Translations under genes and position numbers: made by a program
Part shown: positions 48,698 through 59,374 of the stretch, in pieces
Position numbering within the stretch: position 1 is the first letter of the stretch
Layout: each line of letters opens with the position of its first letter
Notes under the pieces: generated by a model
What the model was told of the DNA's origin: nothing
Databases searched by the model: none
Seen by the model: the letters and a program-made list of their open reading frames with translations, nothing else
Assembly: GCA_016946835.1 (NCBI GenBank)
Contig: JACVTC010000055.1
Span: 252,501-316,500 of the forward strand
Reading direction: 5' to 3'
Origin: Neocallimastix lanati (nom. inval.)
Taxonomy: Eukaryota; Neocallimastigomycota; Neocallimastigomycetes; Neocallimastigales; Neocallimastigaceae
Length of the DNA stretch: 64,000 nt

Positions 48698-49437
48698 CAG
48701 TTTTCATTTGTAATGAAAATTTGATTTGCAAAGGTTGTCATTTTAGTTCCATTAACGCATTTTGTTAATGTGTCAGCTAGCATTTTATCGGTACTGATAT
48801 ATTTTAATTTAATTAAATTTTTCTCAATATTGTCTTTATTAAAATGATATTTGATTGAAATATGTTTTAATTTTGGATTTAATTCCCCATTTTCCATTGA
48901 AATTTTACTTGCATTATTATCAGTGAATAATGTTAGTGGTTTGTTAAATTTGAATAATTCATATAAGATATTTTTAATTCTTAATAATTTCTTTATACAT
49001 ACTGATGCACTTATGTATTCAGCTTCTGCTGTTGATGTGGCGACAACTGACTGTTTTTTCGAAGTCCAGGATATTGGATTATTTCCCATTAAGATAATAT
49101 TACCTGACGTTGATTTTCTGTCAGTAACATCACCAGCGAAGTCTGAATCTGTGTAACCTACAATGTTACCAGTGCCATCATATTTAATTTTATAATTTTT
49201 AGTGTCTTTTAAATATTGTAATATAGCTATAACTTTGCGCCAGTCAGATACTGTTGGATTTTCTGAATTTCTAGCGGCTTTATTAACTGAAAATGCAATG
49301 TCGGGTCTGGTACATTTTGATAAATATATTAACATACCAATTGCACTTTTATATTTGGTTTTGTCAAATGGTTGATTATTTTCAGATTTAGTATTGTCAC
49401 CAACACATGGTGTTCTTCTTACTCTTTGGTTGTTAAT
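48697..49437 (-). pseudogene. Copia element 3 RNase H part, after the frame break
   Basis: This frame carries the end of RT and all of RNase H (GYTDSDFAGD, STAEAEYIS, MLADTLTKC) and ends in TGA at 48697-48699. It joins the main gag-pol frame after a one-base change in the A8 run at about 49444-49451, by comparison with element 2. Confidence 0.9.
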
Positions 49438-49438
49438 A

Positions 49439-52400
49439 TTAAATTTTTTTTAGAATATTGTTTATAAATTGAGTTTGTGATAATGAATATGTTTTATTAT
49501 TATTTTCGACTTTAATTCCTAATAAGTAGTCAATCGGTCCAGATTTTGAGATTTTAAATTTATTTTTAATTTTATTGAAAATTTTGTTAATTTCTTCCTT
49601 TTCGCCAGTAACAATCATATCATCTACATATAAGCCTATTATACAAACTAATTTTCTGTTAATAACTTTCTTAAAAACACAACTTTCGGATTTTAGTTGC
49701 TCCATTCCTTGTTCTATTAAAAATTTTGAAATAGTTTTATACCACTGTCGGCCAGATTGTTTTAAACCGTACAGTGCTTTGTTTAGTTTCCAATATCCCC
49801 TCCCAAAGTTAGGATCTTCAGGGGGAATTTTAACGTAAATGTCCTTGTCTAAATTCGCGTTGAGATACGCAGCTTTGATATCTAATTGTAGAATATCCCA
49901 TTTAAATTTAGCAGCGAGAGCGATAAGAAGCTTAAGACAATCAATATTTAAAGTAGGTGAGAAAGTCATTTCGTAATCAATACCATATTTTTGAATAAAG
50001 CCTTTAGCAACAAAGCGGGCTTTATGTTTAATTACATGTCCAAGGCCATCGGTTTTAAGAGCGTAAACCCATTTGGAAGGAATAGGTTTCTTACCATCTG
50101 GAATAGTATTAACAAAAGTCATAATTTTATTGGTGTAAAGATTATCAAGTTCATTATCCATAGCTTTTTCCCATAGAACATGGTCTTTGCAATTTGTGGC
50201 TTGGAAAAATGATTGTGGCATAAAATTTTCCAAGGAAGCAATAATTTTAGAATTAAAGTTTGATCTACGAAATTTTTGCGATTGGGAAGGTGTTAAATCG
50301 TCTGAAAGTGACCTTTTATGAAAATTAAAATTAAAATGATTATTATCATGTAAAAAATTATTTTTCTTAATTTTATATTGATTATTTGAAAATAAATAAT
50401 CGATATTTCCATTTTCAAAATTTTTATTATTTTTGAAATGAAAGTTACTCCTATGATGAGGTAAATTAATTCTATTGAAAGGATTAGTATTAAAAGAATT
50501 TTGGTTATCTATGTGTAATTCTTTAACACTTCTTCTGCCGTTAAAAGGGAACTTTTTGTCAATGTAAGAAGAGATAATATTATTTCTATTAAACATAGTG
50601 TTTCCATGAGAAGAAGAAGGAAAATTATAATAATTTGAGTTTGATAAATTTTTTGATTGCAATATATTATTAGTAGTATTGGTAGATATATTATTTTTAA
50701 TATTTGTTTCAGAAAAATTTTTATTAAAATTATCTATAATTATATTAGATTTATTAGAAGACATATTGGTTTGTTCATTGACTTTTTCTTGATTATTAAA
50801 TTTCATATTAATTAAGGTTTCGTCATTAATATCAAAAAATTTTTCTTCATCAAAAATTTCATTATTATTTTGAGTTTTAGAAATTCTAACTTTATTATTA
50901 TTTGAATTTCCAGAAAAATTTTTCTCATGATTAAAATTATTATTTGATAAGGTTTCATTTAAATTTTTGTCTTTGTTTATTGAATTTTCTTCATTTTTTG
51001 AAAAATTTTTATTATCAGAAAAATTTTCATCAGATGAATTTTTGAAATTATCTTGATTTTTGACATTTTGGTCCTCTTCTTCTTGAATTTTTGTAGGAAT
51101 GTCCTTACCGATATTATTAGAAATATTGGTATCATTTTGATCCTCAGTTGCTGGGCTTTTACCTTTGTCTTTTTTGGGTAAATGTTCGTTATTTGAATTT
51201 TTATGAATTTGTTCATTAAGTCCAGTAGGTAATTTCTTTGAAGAAGGTCCCAAATTTTTGTTATTTTTCTTGAAATTTCCGTTATATTTATTTTCAGAAG
51301 ATTTGTCATTGTGATGGCTATGATCCAAATTGTCTTCCCCAGAAAATTGTGGTGAATTTTTTGAAAAATAGAAATCAAAGGCTAGAAAGTCTTGGTCCCC
51401 ATATTGATTAATTTTATTATTTGCTAATTTAATATTAGCAGGAGTATCCTCAAGACAGTATATTTCTCTACAGTAGTGGATTGAATAATCGTGAAAATCC
51501 ATAATGATGTAACTGTTTGATTTTTCACTAAACCCAAGAAAAATTCCTTTCTTGGAATTAGGTGAAAATTTTGATTTGTTTTGACTTCTGTCAATATAAA
51601 AAGAGATGCATCCGAATACTTTGATATGATTAATTTTTACTTTATTCATATAGAAGATTTCATCTGGAATTTTATTATGAATTCCAGAATGAGGAACTTT
51701 GTTGTATATATAATTGGCATATAATATCGCGAAGTCCCAAAAATTTTCGCTTAGTCCACTCCAATATAGCAAGGTTTTTGCGCAGGAAACAATAGTTAAG
51801 TTAAATCTTTCGCATAATCCGTTATTTTCTGGATTATACGGGGGAGAAAAAACCTTTTCTATTCCATTTTCATTGCAAAAGTAATCAATTTTCTTGTTTT
51901 TATATTCCTTTGCATTATCAGATTTAAAAACTTTTATTTTATAATCTTTGTATTTATTATTTAACATTCTTAAGGTATTAATGATGATGTCTGTAGCTTC
52001 TGATTTACTCTTCATAATAAAGACCCATGATTTTCTTGATACTTCATCTAGGATAGTTAGTATAAACCTTTTTCCTGTGTATGATGTGTTAATTGGACCA
52101 ATAATATCCGAGTGGATAACTTCTAATATTTCTTTGGCTCTGGGAGGAATTTTATTGTGTGGATTGCGTTTCATTTTCGCGATTCTGCAATCGTCACACT
52201 TATCTAAGTTAATTTCATGATGGTTTAGGAAGTTTTTCAAATCTTCTTGGTAGAAATGGCCAAGCCGTCGATGCCAAATTAGTTCTTCAGCATTACGAAA
52301 ATTTTGAATTGCCATAATATTATTCTTAGAGTTTCTTTCGTTTTCAATATTGAAATGAGTAACTACAATTTTAACTTCATTGTTATTATTAGCTTGGAAT

Positions 52401-53983
52401 GTGGCAATAATATTATAATTGTTATCTAAAATTCTGAGGATAATATTATTGTGTTTATCCTTTTCTGTCAAGGTTTTAACATCTTGTTTTGCCCATTCTA
52501 TTCCACTAATAATATTTTTAGCTACTTCTTTTGAATATAATACTTTGTTAAATTTAAAATGATAATTATTAATAGTAAATTCAAATTCACCATGGCCTTC
52601 AAAATAGCAATAAGTATTATTTGCACATCTTAACTTTATTTTTTCTTTTTTAAAATTTTTAAGCAGACTTAGATCATTAGTTATATGTTCACCAGCACCT
52701 GAATCATATAACCATTCTGATGTTTCTTTTTTATTATAATTAATATTAAAAATTTCATTTGTATTATTTGTATTTATTTCCTTTTTATTAATATTATTTA
52801 TAAAAATTTCTTTAGCTAAATTTAATTTATTTTCTACTCGTGTTATTATATTATTTTTAATTAAAACTTCATTTTTAACGTCTTCTTTATCATAATTTAT
52901 GAAACAATTTGATTTTTCAGATTCTTGATATTCATCTGAATCATCATCATCCACATATTTTCCTTTGCTTTTAGGATTATAATATTTATAAAACATTGGG
53001 CGAATATCATCATACGATACATTTTCGTTGTATTCATTATTTAAATTAATGTATCTAACGGCTCTTCCATTTTGCCCATTATAATGTGGATGATAATTGT
53101 TTCTGTATTTATGTTCATCTTGAATGTAGTACTTGTTATATAATCCTTTTGGATTTCTTGGGTTATATCTACATTCTTTGGTGGAATGGCCTCCTTTTTC
53201 ACATATTTCACAGAATTTATTATTATTGCTATATTTATTACTATTAAATTTATCTTTATTGTTTTGTTTACTTGGATTTCCTTTTTTGGGAAAATTTTTA
53301 TTATTGTTCTTGTTTTTTAAATTTTTCCTATCCTTGTGTCCAAGTTTCCCAGCATAATCTATATCCATCGGATTATCAGAGTCATTTCCATTTTGGGTAA
53401 CATCGTCGACATAAATCCAGGTGTTTATGTCGTTTACGATGGTGGTCCTAAGATTTTCAGCATTTTCATTGCCATTTAATGTTATTTTCTTTTTGTAACT
53501 TGTAGGCAATGATTTTAATATGTATTTAACTTTTTCCTTTTCGGAAATATTATTTCCGGAAGATTCCATACCTTTAAATAATTTAAATAGTCTTTTTAAG
53601 GTAAATGGAATATCTTCCTCTTTCTTCGCTTTTATTTCTCTTAATTTATTCATCCATTGAGTCATATCATTTTCATTGAGTTTGTACTCCCCTTCTAAAT
53701 ATTCGATTATTTCACGAGGGGTAGTCATTCCGATTATGTCCTCATGAATTTTGGTACATATGGTATTTTTTATGATGTAGCGGACTTTTGTATTATTCCT
53801 TCTTGCATTTTCTATATCGTCCGCATTACTATTTGTGGCCTTTTCTTTTTCTTTTACTACATCTTTTATTAGATATTCCTCTAAGCCATCCTTTTCGAGG
53901 ACATCTTTCAAACTATCATACCATATGTTATAATTTTTGCCATTCAATATGGCTTCCTTTTTGAAAAATAAAGATTCGTTCAT
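49439..53983 (-). CDS. Copia element 3 gag-pol polyprotein
   Basis: 1514 residues from ATG at 53983. Gag (about 1-210) is followed by a CCHC knuckle (C258, C261, H266, C271), an aspartic protease with DSG at 427-429, the integrase finger (H571, H576, C596, C599) and DDE core (D626, D689, E725). A long Asn-, Ser- and Lys-rich spacer follows (about 870-1230). Then comes RT with LDIKAAYLNA and YVDD. The frame stops early at 49439 because of an extra base in an A run; RNase H continues in the next frame. All catalytic residues seen are intact. The A8 break could be a real mutation or a homopolymer error in the assembly. Confidence 0.93.
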   Translation of the reverse strand: MNESLFFKKEAILNGKNYNIWYDSLKDVLEKDGLEEYLIKDVVKEKEKATNSNADDIENARRNNTKVRYIIKNTICTKIHEDIIGMTTPREIIEYLEGEYKLNENDMTQWMNKLREIKAKKEEDIPFTLKRLFKLFKGMESSGNNISEKEKVKYILKSLPTSYKKKITLNGNENAENLRTTIVNDINTWIYVDDVTQNGNDSDNPMDIDYAGKLGHKDRKNLKNKNNNKNFPKKGNPSKQNNKDKFNSNKYSNNNKFCEICEKGGHSTKECRYNPRNPKGLYNKYYIQDEHKYRNNYHPHYNGQNGRAVRYINLNNEYNENVSYDDIRPMFYKYYNPKSKGKYVDDDDSDEYQESEKSNCFINYDKEDVKNEVLIKNNIITRVENKLNLAKEIFINNINKKEINTNNTNEIFNINYNKKETSEWLYDSGAGEHITNDLSLLKNFKKEKIKLRCANNTYCYFEGHGEFEFTINNYHFKFNKVLYSKEVAKNIISGIEWAKQDVKTLTEKDKHNNIILRILDNNYNIIATFQANNNNEVKIVVTHFNIENERNSKNNIMAIQNFRNAEELIWHRRLGHFYQEDLKNFLNHHEINLDKCDDCRIAKMKRNPHNKIPPRAKEILEVIHSDIIGPINTSYTGKRFILTILDEVSRKSWVFIMKSKSEATDIIINTLRMLNNKYKDYKIKVFKSDNAKEYKNKKIDYFCNENGIEKVFSPPYNPENNGLCERFNLTIVSCAKTLLYWSGLSENFWDFAILYANYIYNKVPHSGIHNKIPDEIFYMNKVKINHIKVFGCISFYIDRSQNKSKFSPNSKKGIFLGFSEKSNSYIIMDFHDYSIHYCREIYCLEDTPANIKLANNKINQYGDQDFLAFDFYFSKNSPQFSGEDNLDHSHHNDKSSENKYNGNFKKNNKNLGPSSKKLPTGLNEQIHKNSNNEHLPKKDKGKSPATEDQNDTNISNNIGKDIPTKIQEEEDQNVKNQDNFKNSSDENFSDNKNFSKNEENSINKDKNLNETLSNNNFNHEKNFSGNSNNNKVRISKTQNNNEIFDEEKFFDINDETLINMKFNNQEKVNEQTNMSSNKSNIIIDNFNKNFSETNIKNNISTNTTNNILQSKNLSNSNYYNFPSSSHGNTMFNRNNIISSYIDKKFPFNGRRSVKELHIDNQNSFNTNPFNRINLPHHRSNFHFKNNKNFENGNIDYLFSNNQYKIKKNNFLHDNNHFNFNFHKRSLSDDLTPSQSQKFRRSNFNSKIIASLENFMPQSFFQATNCKDHVLWEKAMDNELDNLYTNKIMTFVNTIPDGKKPIPSKWVYALKTDGLGHVIKHKARFVAKGFIQKYGIDYEMTFSPTLNIDCLKLLIALAAKFKWDILQLDIKAAYLNANLDKDIYVKIPPEDPNFGRGYWKLNKALYGLKQSGRQWYKTISKFLIEQGMEQLKSESCVFKKVINRKLVCIIGLYVDDMIVTGEKEEINKIFNKIKNKFKISKSGPIDYLLGIKVENNNKTYSLSQTQFINNILKKI

Positions 53984-54002
53984 AAATATTTTATTATTTT
54001 TT

Positions 54003-54042
<40 letters not shown>

Positions 54043-54195
54043 AAATTAGTATTATAATGATTTTGTGTTTTATTAAAAACAATTTTGTGTTATATTAAAC
54101 AATTTTATTTATATTTAATTTAATTATTATTTTATTTTATTAAAGATATTTTATATTATTTTATCTTTGTTTTATGAGAATGTTAAGAGTACAAA

Positions 54196-54209
54196 TGAGA
54201 CTCTTAATC
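54196..54209 (-). promoter_or_regulatory. Primer binding site of copia element 3
   Basis: The element strand reads GATTAAGAGTCTCA directly after the 5' LTR, identical to elements 1 and 2. Confidence 0.8.
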
Positions 54210-54548
54210 TATTAAAGGAATTTATTTAATTATTAATTATTCATACATTTATTTATTTATTATAAAATATTATATTGACGAAAGTCGCGAATTTTCGTCT
54301 AAAGAATAAACAAATATTTTTATATAAACTATATTATTATTTCACGTGAATAAATAAGAATAAAGAGATTATTTACATGCGCATGATAAATTTAATGATT
54401 TACATTTAATTATGTATTAACATAAATAATGTTAATTTACATTTTAAGTTTAGTTTTTACATAAATATTTATGATTTATATTTTCTATTATTTAATTATA
54501 AACTTAAATTGTTAAGTTTATTTATTTATATTATTTAATACTTTAACA
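54210..54548 (-). repeat. 5' LTR of copia element 3
   Basis: 339 bp, matching 48346-48684 with one visible base difference. Confidence 0.95.
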
Positions 54549-54553
54549 ATTAG
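54549..54553. repeat. Target-site duplication of copia element 3 (right)
   Basis: ATTAG, matching 48341-48345. Confidence 0.9.
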
Positions 54554-54728
54554 TATTATTATTATTGTTAACTGTTTTTTTTTTTTTTTTTTTTTTTTTA
54601 ATATTTTTATTTTATTTTTTACCTCCTATTCTCTCCTCATTAAAAAAAAAACTACCTAATCATCTAACCATTTTTTTTTTTAACCTTTCCTTTCTCTCTC
54701 TTTTTTTTTTTTTTTTTTTTTTTTTTGG

Positions 54729-55116
54729 CCAAATTTAAAGGAAAAAAAATAAAAAAAAAATTACCATAAACAACAACCAATATTAACTTATTTATTTAAA
54801 TATAAATATATATATATACTATTTTTTTTTTTTTCTTTCCTTTTTTCTATTTTTTTTTTCCCATTTTTTCTCCTTAATCATTATGACTTCTAATTTATAT
54901 ATATCTACTTCTATTCAATGTTTTTTTTTTTTTCGACCAAATTTAAAGGAAAAAAAATAAAAAAAATTACCATAAACAACAACCAATATTAACTTATTTA
55001 TTTAAATATAAATATATATATACTATTTTTTTTTTCTTTCCTTTTTTCTATTTTTTTTTTCCCCATTTTTTCTCCTTAATCATTATGACTTCTAATTTAT
55101 ATATATCTACTTCTAT

Positions 55117-55121
<5 letters not shown>
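54729..55121. repeat. Tandem duplication with a period of 208 bp
   Basis: A unit starting CCAAATTTAAAGGAAAAAA and ending ACTTCTATTCAAT occurs at 54729-54919 and 54937-55121. The copies differ mainly in homopolymer lengths. No coding sequence is visible in the unit. Confidence 0.92.
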
Positions 55122-55155
<34 letters not shown>

Positions 55156-55803
55156 CCTTCTTAGTTTAAAATTATTAAATTATAATTTCTTTTTTTTTTT
55201 TTTTATATATTTTATAATTTCTTATTTTTTTTTTTTATAAATTTTTTTATTTTTTAATTTTTAATTTTTAGTTTTTTTTTTTTTTTTTATTTTTAAATTT
55301 TAATTTTATTATTTATTAATTTTTATTAATTTTTTTTTTTTTTTTATTAAATTATTATTTTTATTTTTATTTGTTCCTTTAAATTAATTTAAAAATAATG
55401 GTTTTTATGCTTTTCAAAACTTCTTTCTATTCAATGTTGAAAACAATAAATATCATTACTCTTTCATTTTTAATTTATATATATATATATTTATTTTTTT
55501 CTTATTGTAATATTAATTTATTTATTTTTTATTTTATATTATTCGATGGATTTTTTTTTTTTTTATTTTAATTAAATGAAAAAAAAAAAAATGAAAAAAT
55601 TGGAAAATATTTTTTTTTTTGTTTTATTTTTTTATATAATTTATGAAGAAGCTCCAAATTCTTCTTGCTTTTTAGTTTTCTTGGCAACAACAGTCTATTA
55701 TTATTATATAATAAAATTATTATTATTTTTTATTTTAGTTATATTAAATTTTTTTTTTAAACTTAGATGAAAAAAAATTATCATAATTATATATATATAG
55801 TTT
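55122..55803. other. T-rich intergenic DNA
   Basis: Mostly T and AT-rich simple sequence. It lies downstream of the subunit f gene and opposite its strand. No gene seen. Confidence 0.5.
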
Positions 55804-56137
55804 TCAACATACTTGACAAGAACAGAAGAGGATGAATAATAAGTAAATACCAGCAGCAATTAAACAACTAGTACCAACACTACTTGGATCTTCTGGAGAT
55901 TCCTTAGTCTTAGTTAATTCATGAACTCCAGCCTTGAACATAATACCGAAGGCGAGCTATTTTTTATTTTATTTTATTTTATTTTTGAATCAGTAAAAAC
56001 ATTAATCTATTTATTATAATTTTCTTTAATTAATTTTATATATTCCTTGTTGGCTAACTTACTAAGATGAGAGCACCGAAGATTGAGAAAACAGTGCAGC
56101 AAACTGAACAGCAAGGAGAAACGTATACGAGTTTCAT
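55804..56137 (-). CDS. V-ATPase Vo subunit f / RNASEK-like small membrane protein
   Basis: Two exons, complement(join(55804..55956,56063..56137)), encode 75 residues. The 106-bp intron has donor GTAAGT and acceptor AAATAG and is in phase 0 after Leu25. The protein has two membrane helices (about 10-32 and 53-73) around a short hydrophilic loop with PEDP. It shares the family pattern CCTVFSIFG..ILL in helix 1 and SCLIAAGIYLLF..FCSCQV in helix 2 with yeast Ypr170w-b and animal RNASEK. Those proteins are a subunit of the membrane sector of the vacuolar proton pump, which acidifies vacuoles and endosomes. The length is close to the yeast protein (85). It ends just after CQV, so the usual basic tail is almost absent. 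Homology is from memory of the family. Confidence 0.85.
55957..56062 (-). other. Intron of the V-ATPase subunit f gene
   Basis: 106 bp, GTAAGT to AAATAG on the minus strand, AT-rich. Its removal joins the two parts of the first membrane helix. Confidence 0.9.
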
Positions 56138-58400
56138 TTTGATTTAAATTGTATTTTTTTTATTATTTTTTTTTATACTGTTTCAATCCAAATTTAAATT
56201 ATTCCAATATTAATTATATGATTTATTATTTAAATAATATTATTGAATAACAAAATAATATTTATATAATTATAATAATAATTAAACAATATAAAAAAAA
56301 AAAAAAGTTAAGGTTAATCTATGAAAGTATAATTAAAGTTTTTTTTTTTTTTTTTTTTTTTTTGTTTTCATATATTATTTTATCGTCTTTATTTTTCCAT
56401 TTATTTGTTTTTTAATTACAATATATTTAACAAATTATCTCCTCAATATAAAAAATTTTCGATTTTTTTTTTTTTATTTAAAAAAATTATACAATTGAGA
56501 TTATCATTTCTTTTTCTTTTTCTTTTTTATGCTTTATATATATATATATTATATTTTTCTATTATTCTTTTCGGAATTTCAAATCTCATTTTCATAATAA
56601 AACAGTTTTATCTTATCTCTTTTATTATTGATAATCTTGCAATATCATTTTGGCTTAATCATTTCATTTTTTTTTTTCATATTCAATAATAAAATTCATT
56701 GATTGACTTTTATATTGTAATGACTTTTATATTACAATACTTTTTATATATATATTTATTATTTCATATTATATAATTCGAATCATCGAGTTTATCTTTC
56801 ATTATTTAATAAATTTATACATATCCGATATATCAAATTACTTTTTTTTTCTATTTTTTTTTTTTTACAATAAATGTGAAGTAAATTTCTATAAATTTTA
56901 AATAAATTTAATATTAAATAAAAAATAGTTTAAAATAATTACTTTATTTTTTATTTTTTTTACTTTAAGGTTTTCTCTATTATAAATATTTTTTTTTATT
57001 TTTTTTTTTTTTATTTAATTTTTTTAAAAAAAAATAAAAAAGTTTTTTTTTTATTTATTTTTATTTGGTAAAAGTTTTTTTATTTATTTATTTATTTATT
57101 TTTCTTTATCTAATTTAATATATAAATAGGATTATTTTAAAATTTAATATAATTTTTATATTAAATAATTTATTTAATTTATTATTTACTTATTTACTTA
57201 TTTAATTATTTATATATTTATTATTTATTTATTTACTTATTTCAAGATAAATGATTTTTATAGCTTGATGAGGAATAATATATAAATAATATTTTTTGTT
57301 TTTATTATTTGTTATTAAATATAAATAATAATAATATTTATTTATTTTATAATAAAGTCTTCAATAATTAATAATAATGCATCATAAATAATAATAATGC
57401 ATTATAAATAATAATAAATAGTTAAATAAGAAAAAAAAAATATTTATCAATGGAATAATTACCTATATCTATTAGATTATTATATAAAAATCAGAAAGTT
57501 GCTATTTCGAACCAAGATCTATTATCCAAAAATAAATAAATACTAAATAATAATTAAATAAATACTAAATAGTAATTAAATAAATACTAAATAATAATTA
57601 AATAAATAATTAAATAAATTAATAAATAAAATAAATAGATAATAAATAAAAAATAAATAGATAATAAATAGATAATAAATAAATATTTAAATAAAAATAA
57701 ATAAATAAATAAATAATCTTTTAAAAACAATTTTAACTAATAGAAAATGAATAATTATATAAATTTATAATTATTAGTTATAATTTATTATTGATTTTTT
57801 ATTATTAACGATTAATTATAAAAAAAATATTAATTTTATTAATAACTTTAATAATTAATCTTTTATTTTATATTTATCCATCTTAATTTTAATTAATGGA
57901 AACAATTAATTCCAAAATAAATAAATAAATAAATAATAAACCAACAAATAAATAAATAATAAACCAACAAATAAATAAATAATAAACAAATAAATAAATA
58001 AATAAATAAGTAAATAAATTATTTTATTAAATATTAAACTTTACGTCAAAAAATCAATTTTGATAAATGAATTATTTTGTTTATAATTACTATGATATAT
58101 TCATAATATATAATTTATATTCATTCCCATTTATTAACAATACAATCTATTTCTATTTTTATTTAATTCTTTTTCATTTATAGCAATTGCTCTATTTAAT
58201 AATATTTATTTTTTTTATTATTGTTTATATTATTTATTTATATTTTTTATACTTCTTTTATTTAGAATTATATAATAATATATAATATAATATATTTTGG
58301 CTTACTTATTCTTAATATGATTAGCTAAGCCTCAAAATCATTTTCAACGAATGATGTCATTAAATATTTATCAGTTTAATTATGTGATTTCAATTTTTTT
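56138..58400. other. AT-rich intergenic DNA
   Basis: No convincing gene in 2.3 kb. There are T runs, AAAT/TAAA tracts (57530-57720 and 57915-58015), a short direct repeat AATAATAATGCAT near 57370-57410, and a 94-codon open frame at 56405-56689 of Phe/Ile/Leu-rich low complexity that I regard as chance. Confidence 0.5.
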
Positions 58401-59010
58401 TTTTTTTTATGTAATTATTTATTTAATTATTATTCAATTATTTATTTATTTATTATTTATTATTTATTTTTATTTATTACTTATTATTTATTATTTAATG
58501 TTTATTATTTATTACTTATTATTTATTATTTATTATTTATTAATAAATACTCTTTTTATTATTTATTATTTATTAATACTCTTTTTATTATTTATTATTT
58601 ATTATTTAATCATTTATTTAATTATTTATTATTTATTAATAAATACTCTTTTTATTATTATTATTATTATTATTTATTATTTATTAATAAATACTCTTTT
58701 TATTATTATTATTATTATTTATTATTTATTAATAAATACTCTTTTTATTATTATTATTATTTATTAATAAATACTCTTTTTATTATTATTAGTATTATTT
58801 ATTATTTATTATTTATTATTCAATTATTTATTATTTATTATCTTTTATTTATTTAATATTTAATATTTAATATTTAATATTATTTATTAATAAATACTCT
58901 TTTTATTATTATTATTATTATTATTATTTATTATTTATTATTCAATTATTTATTATTTATTATCTTTTATTTATTTAATATTTAATATTTAATATTTATT
59001 ATTTATTATT
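58401..59010. repeat. TTATTTATTA repeat cluster with an AATAAATACTCTTTTT unit
   Basis: Simple ATTT and ATT arrays in which the motif AATAAATACTCTTTTTATTA recurs about seven times between 58541 and 58910 at spacings of roughly 36 to 120 bp. A longer block with TATTATCTTTTATTTATTTAA occurs twice (near 58836 and 58958). Confidence 0.85.
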
Positions 59011-59253
59011 AATTATTAATTATTATTATTTTTATTAATTATTTTTTATTATTTGAATAATAAATAATTTATAATAAAATGAAATGTATTCAAATGATTG
59101 AATTATTTGGTCTACATTAATAAATAATGTATTAAATAAATGTAAAAATAGTATTATTTTTAATTAATTATTTAATTAGCATTATTTATTTTTATTTAAT
59201 TAAAATTTTTAGTATAGGTATTGAATTTTTTTATCAACTATTTTTTTTTAAAT

Positions 59254-59333
59254 ATGGATCATCAATCAAAGGAAAATGTAATTTTCAAATCAGAAATCGA
59301 AGAATATTAAATTAAGAAAACGAAACTCTTTAT

Positions 59334-59374
<41 letters not shown>

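Larger units (their letters stand above)
48346..54548 (-). mobile_element. Ty1/copia retrotransposon 3, nearly intact
   Basis: 6203 bp on the minus strand, with 339-bp LTRs (one visible base difference near 48492 against 54356) and target duplications ATTAG. On the element strand the LTRs start TGTTAAAG but end CCTTTAATA, so the usual terminal CA is TA in both copies. The gag-pol gene is open except for one frame break at an A8 run. Confidence 0.95.

Noticed and set aside
49439-49455. Programmed -1 frameshift at the A8 run of element 3
   Set aside because: The site lies near the RT/RNase H border where copia elements need no shift, and element 2 has no such run; mutation or sequence error is simpler.
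55576-55770. 64-codon ORF
   Set aside because: T-rich low complexity; its middle is slightly less AT-rich but there are no splice sites or homology to support it.
56405-56689. 94-codon ORF
   Set aside because: Low-complexity Phe/Ile/Leu translation of T-rich DNA without a coding signal.
58351-58767. 138-codon ORF of Ile/Leu/Tyr
   Set aside because: It arises from the TTATTTATTA repeat cluster.
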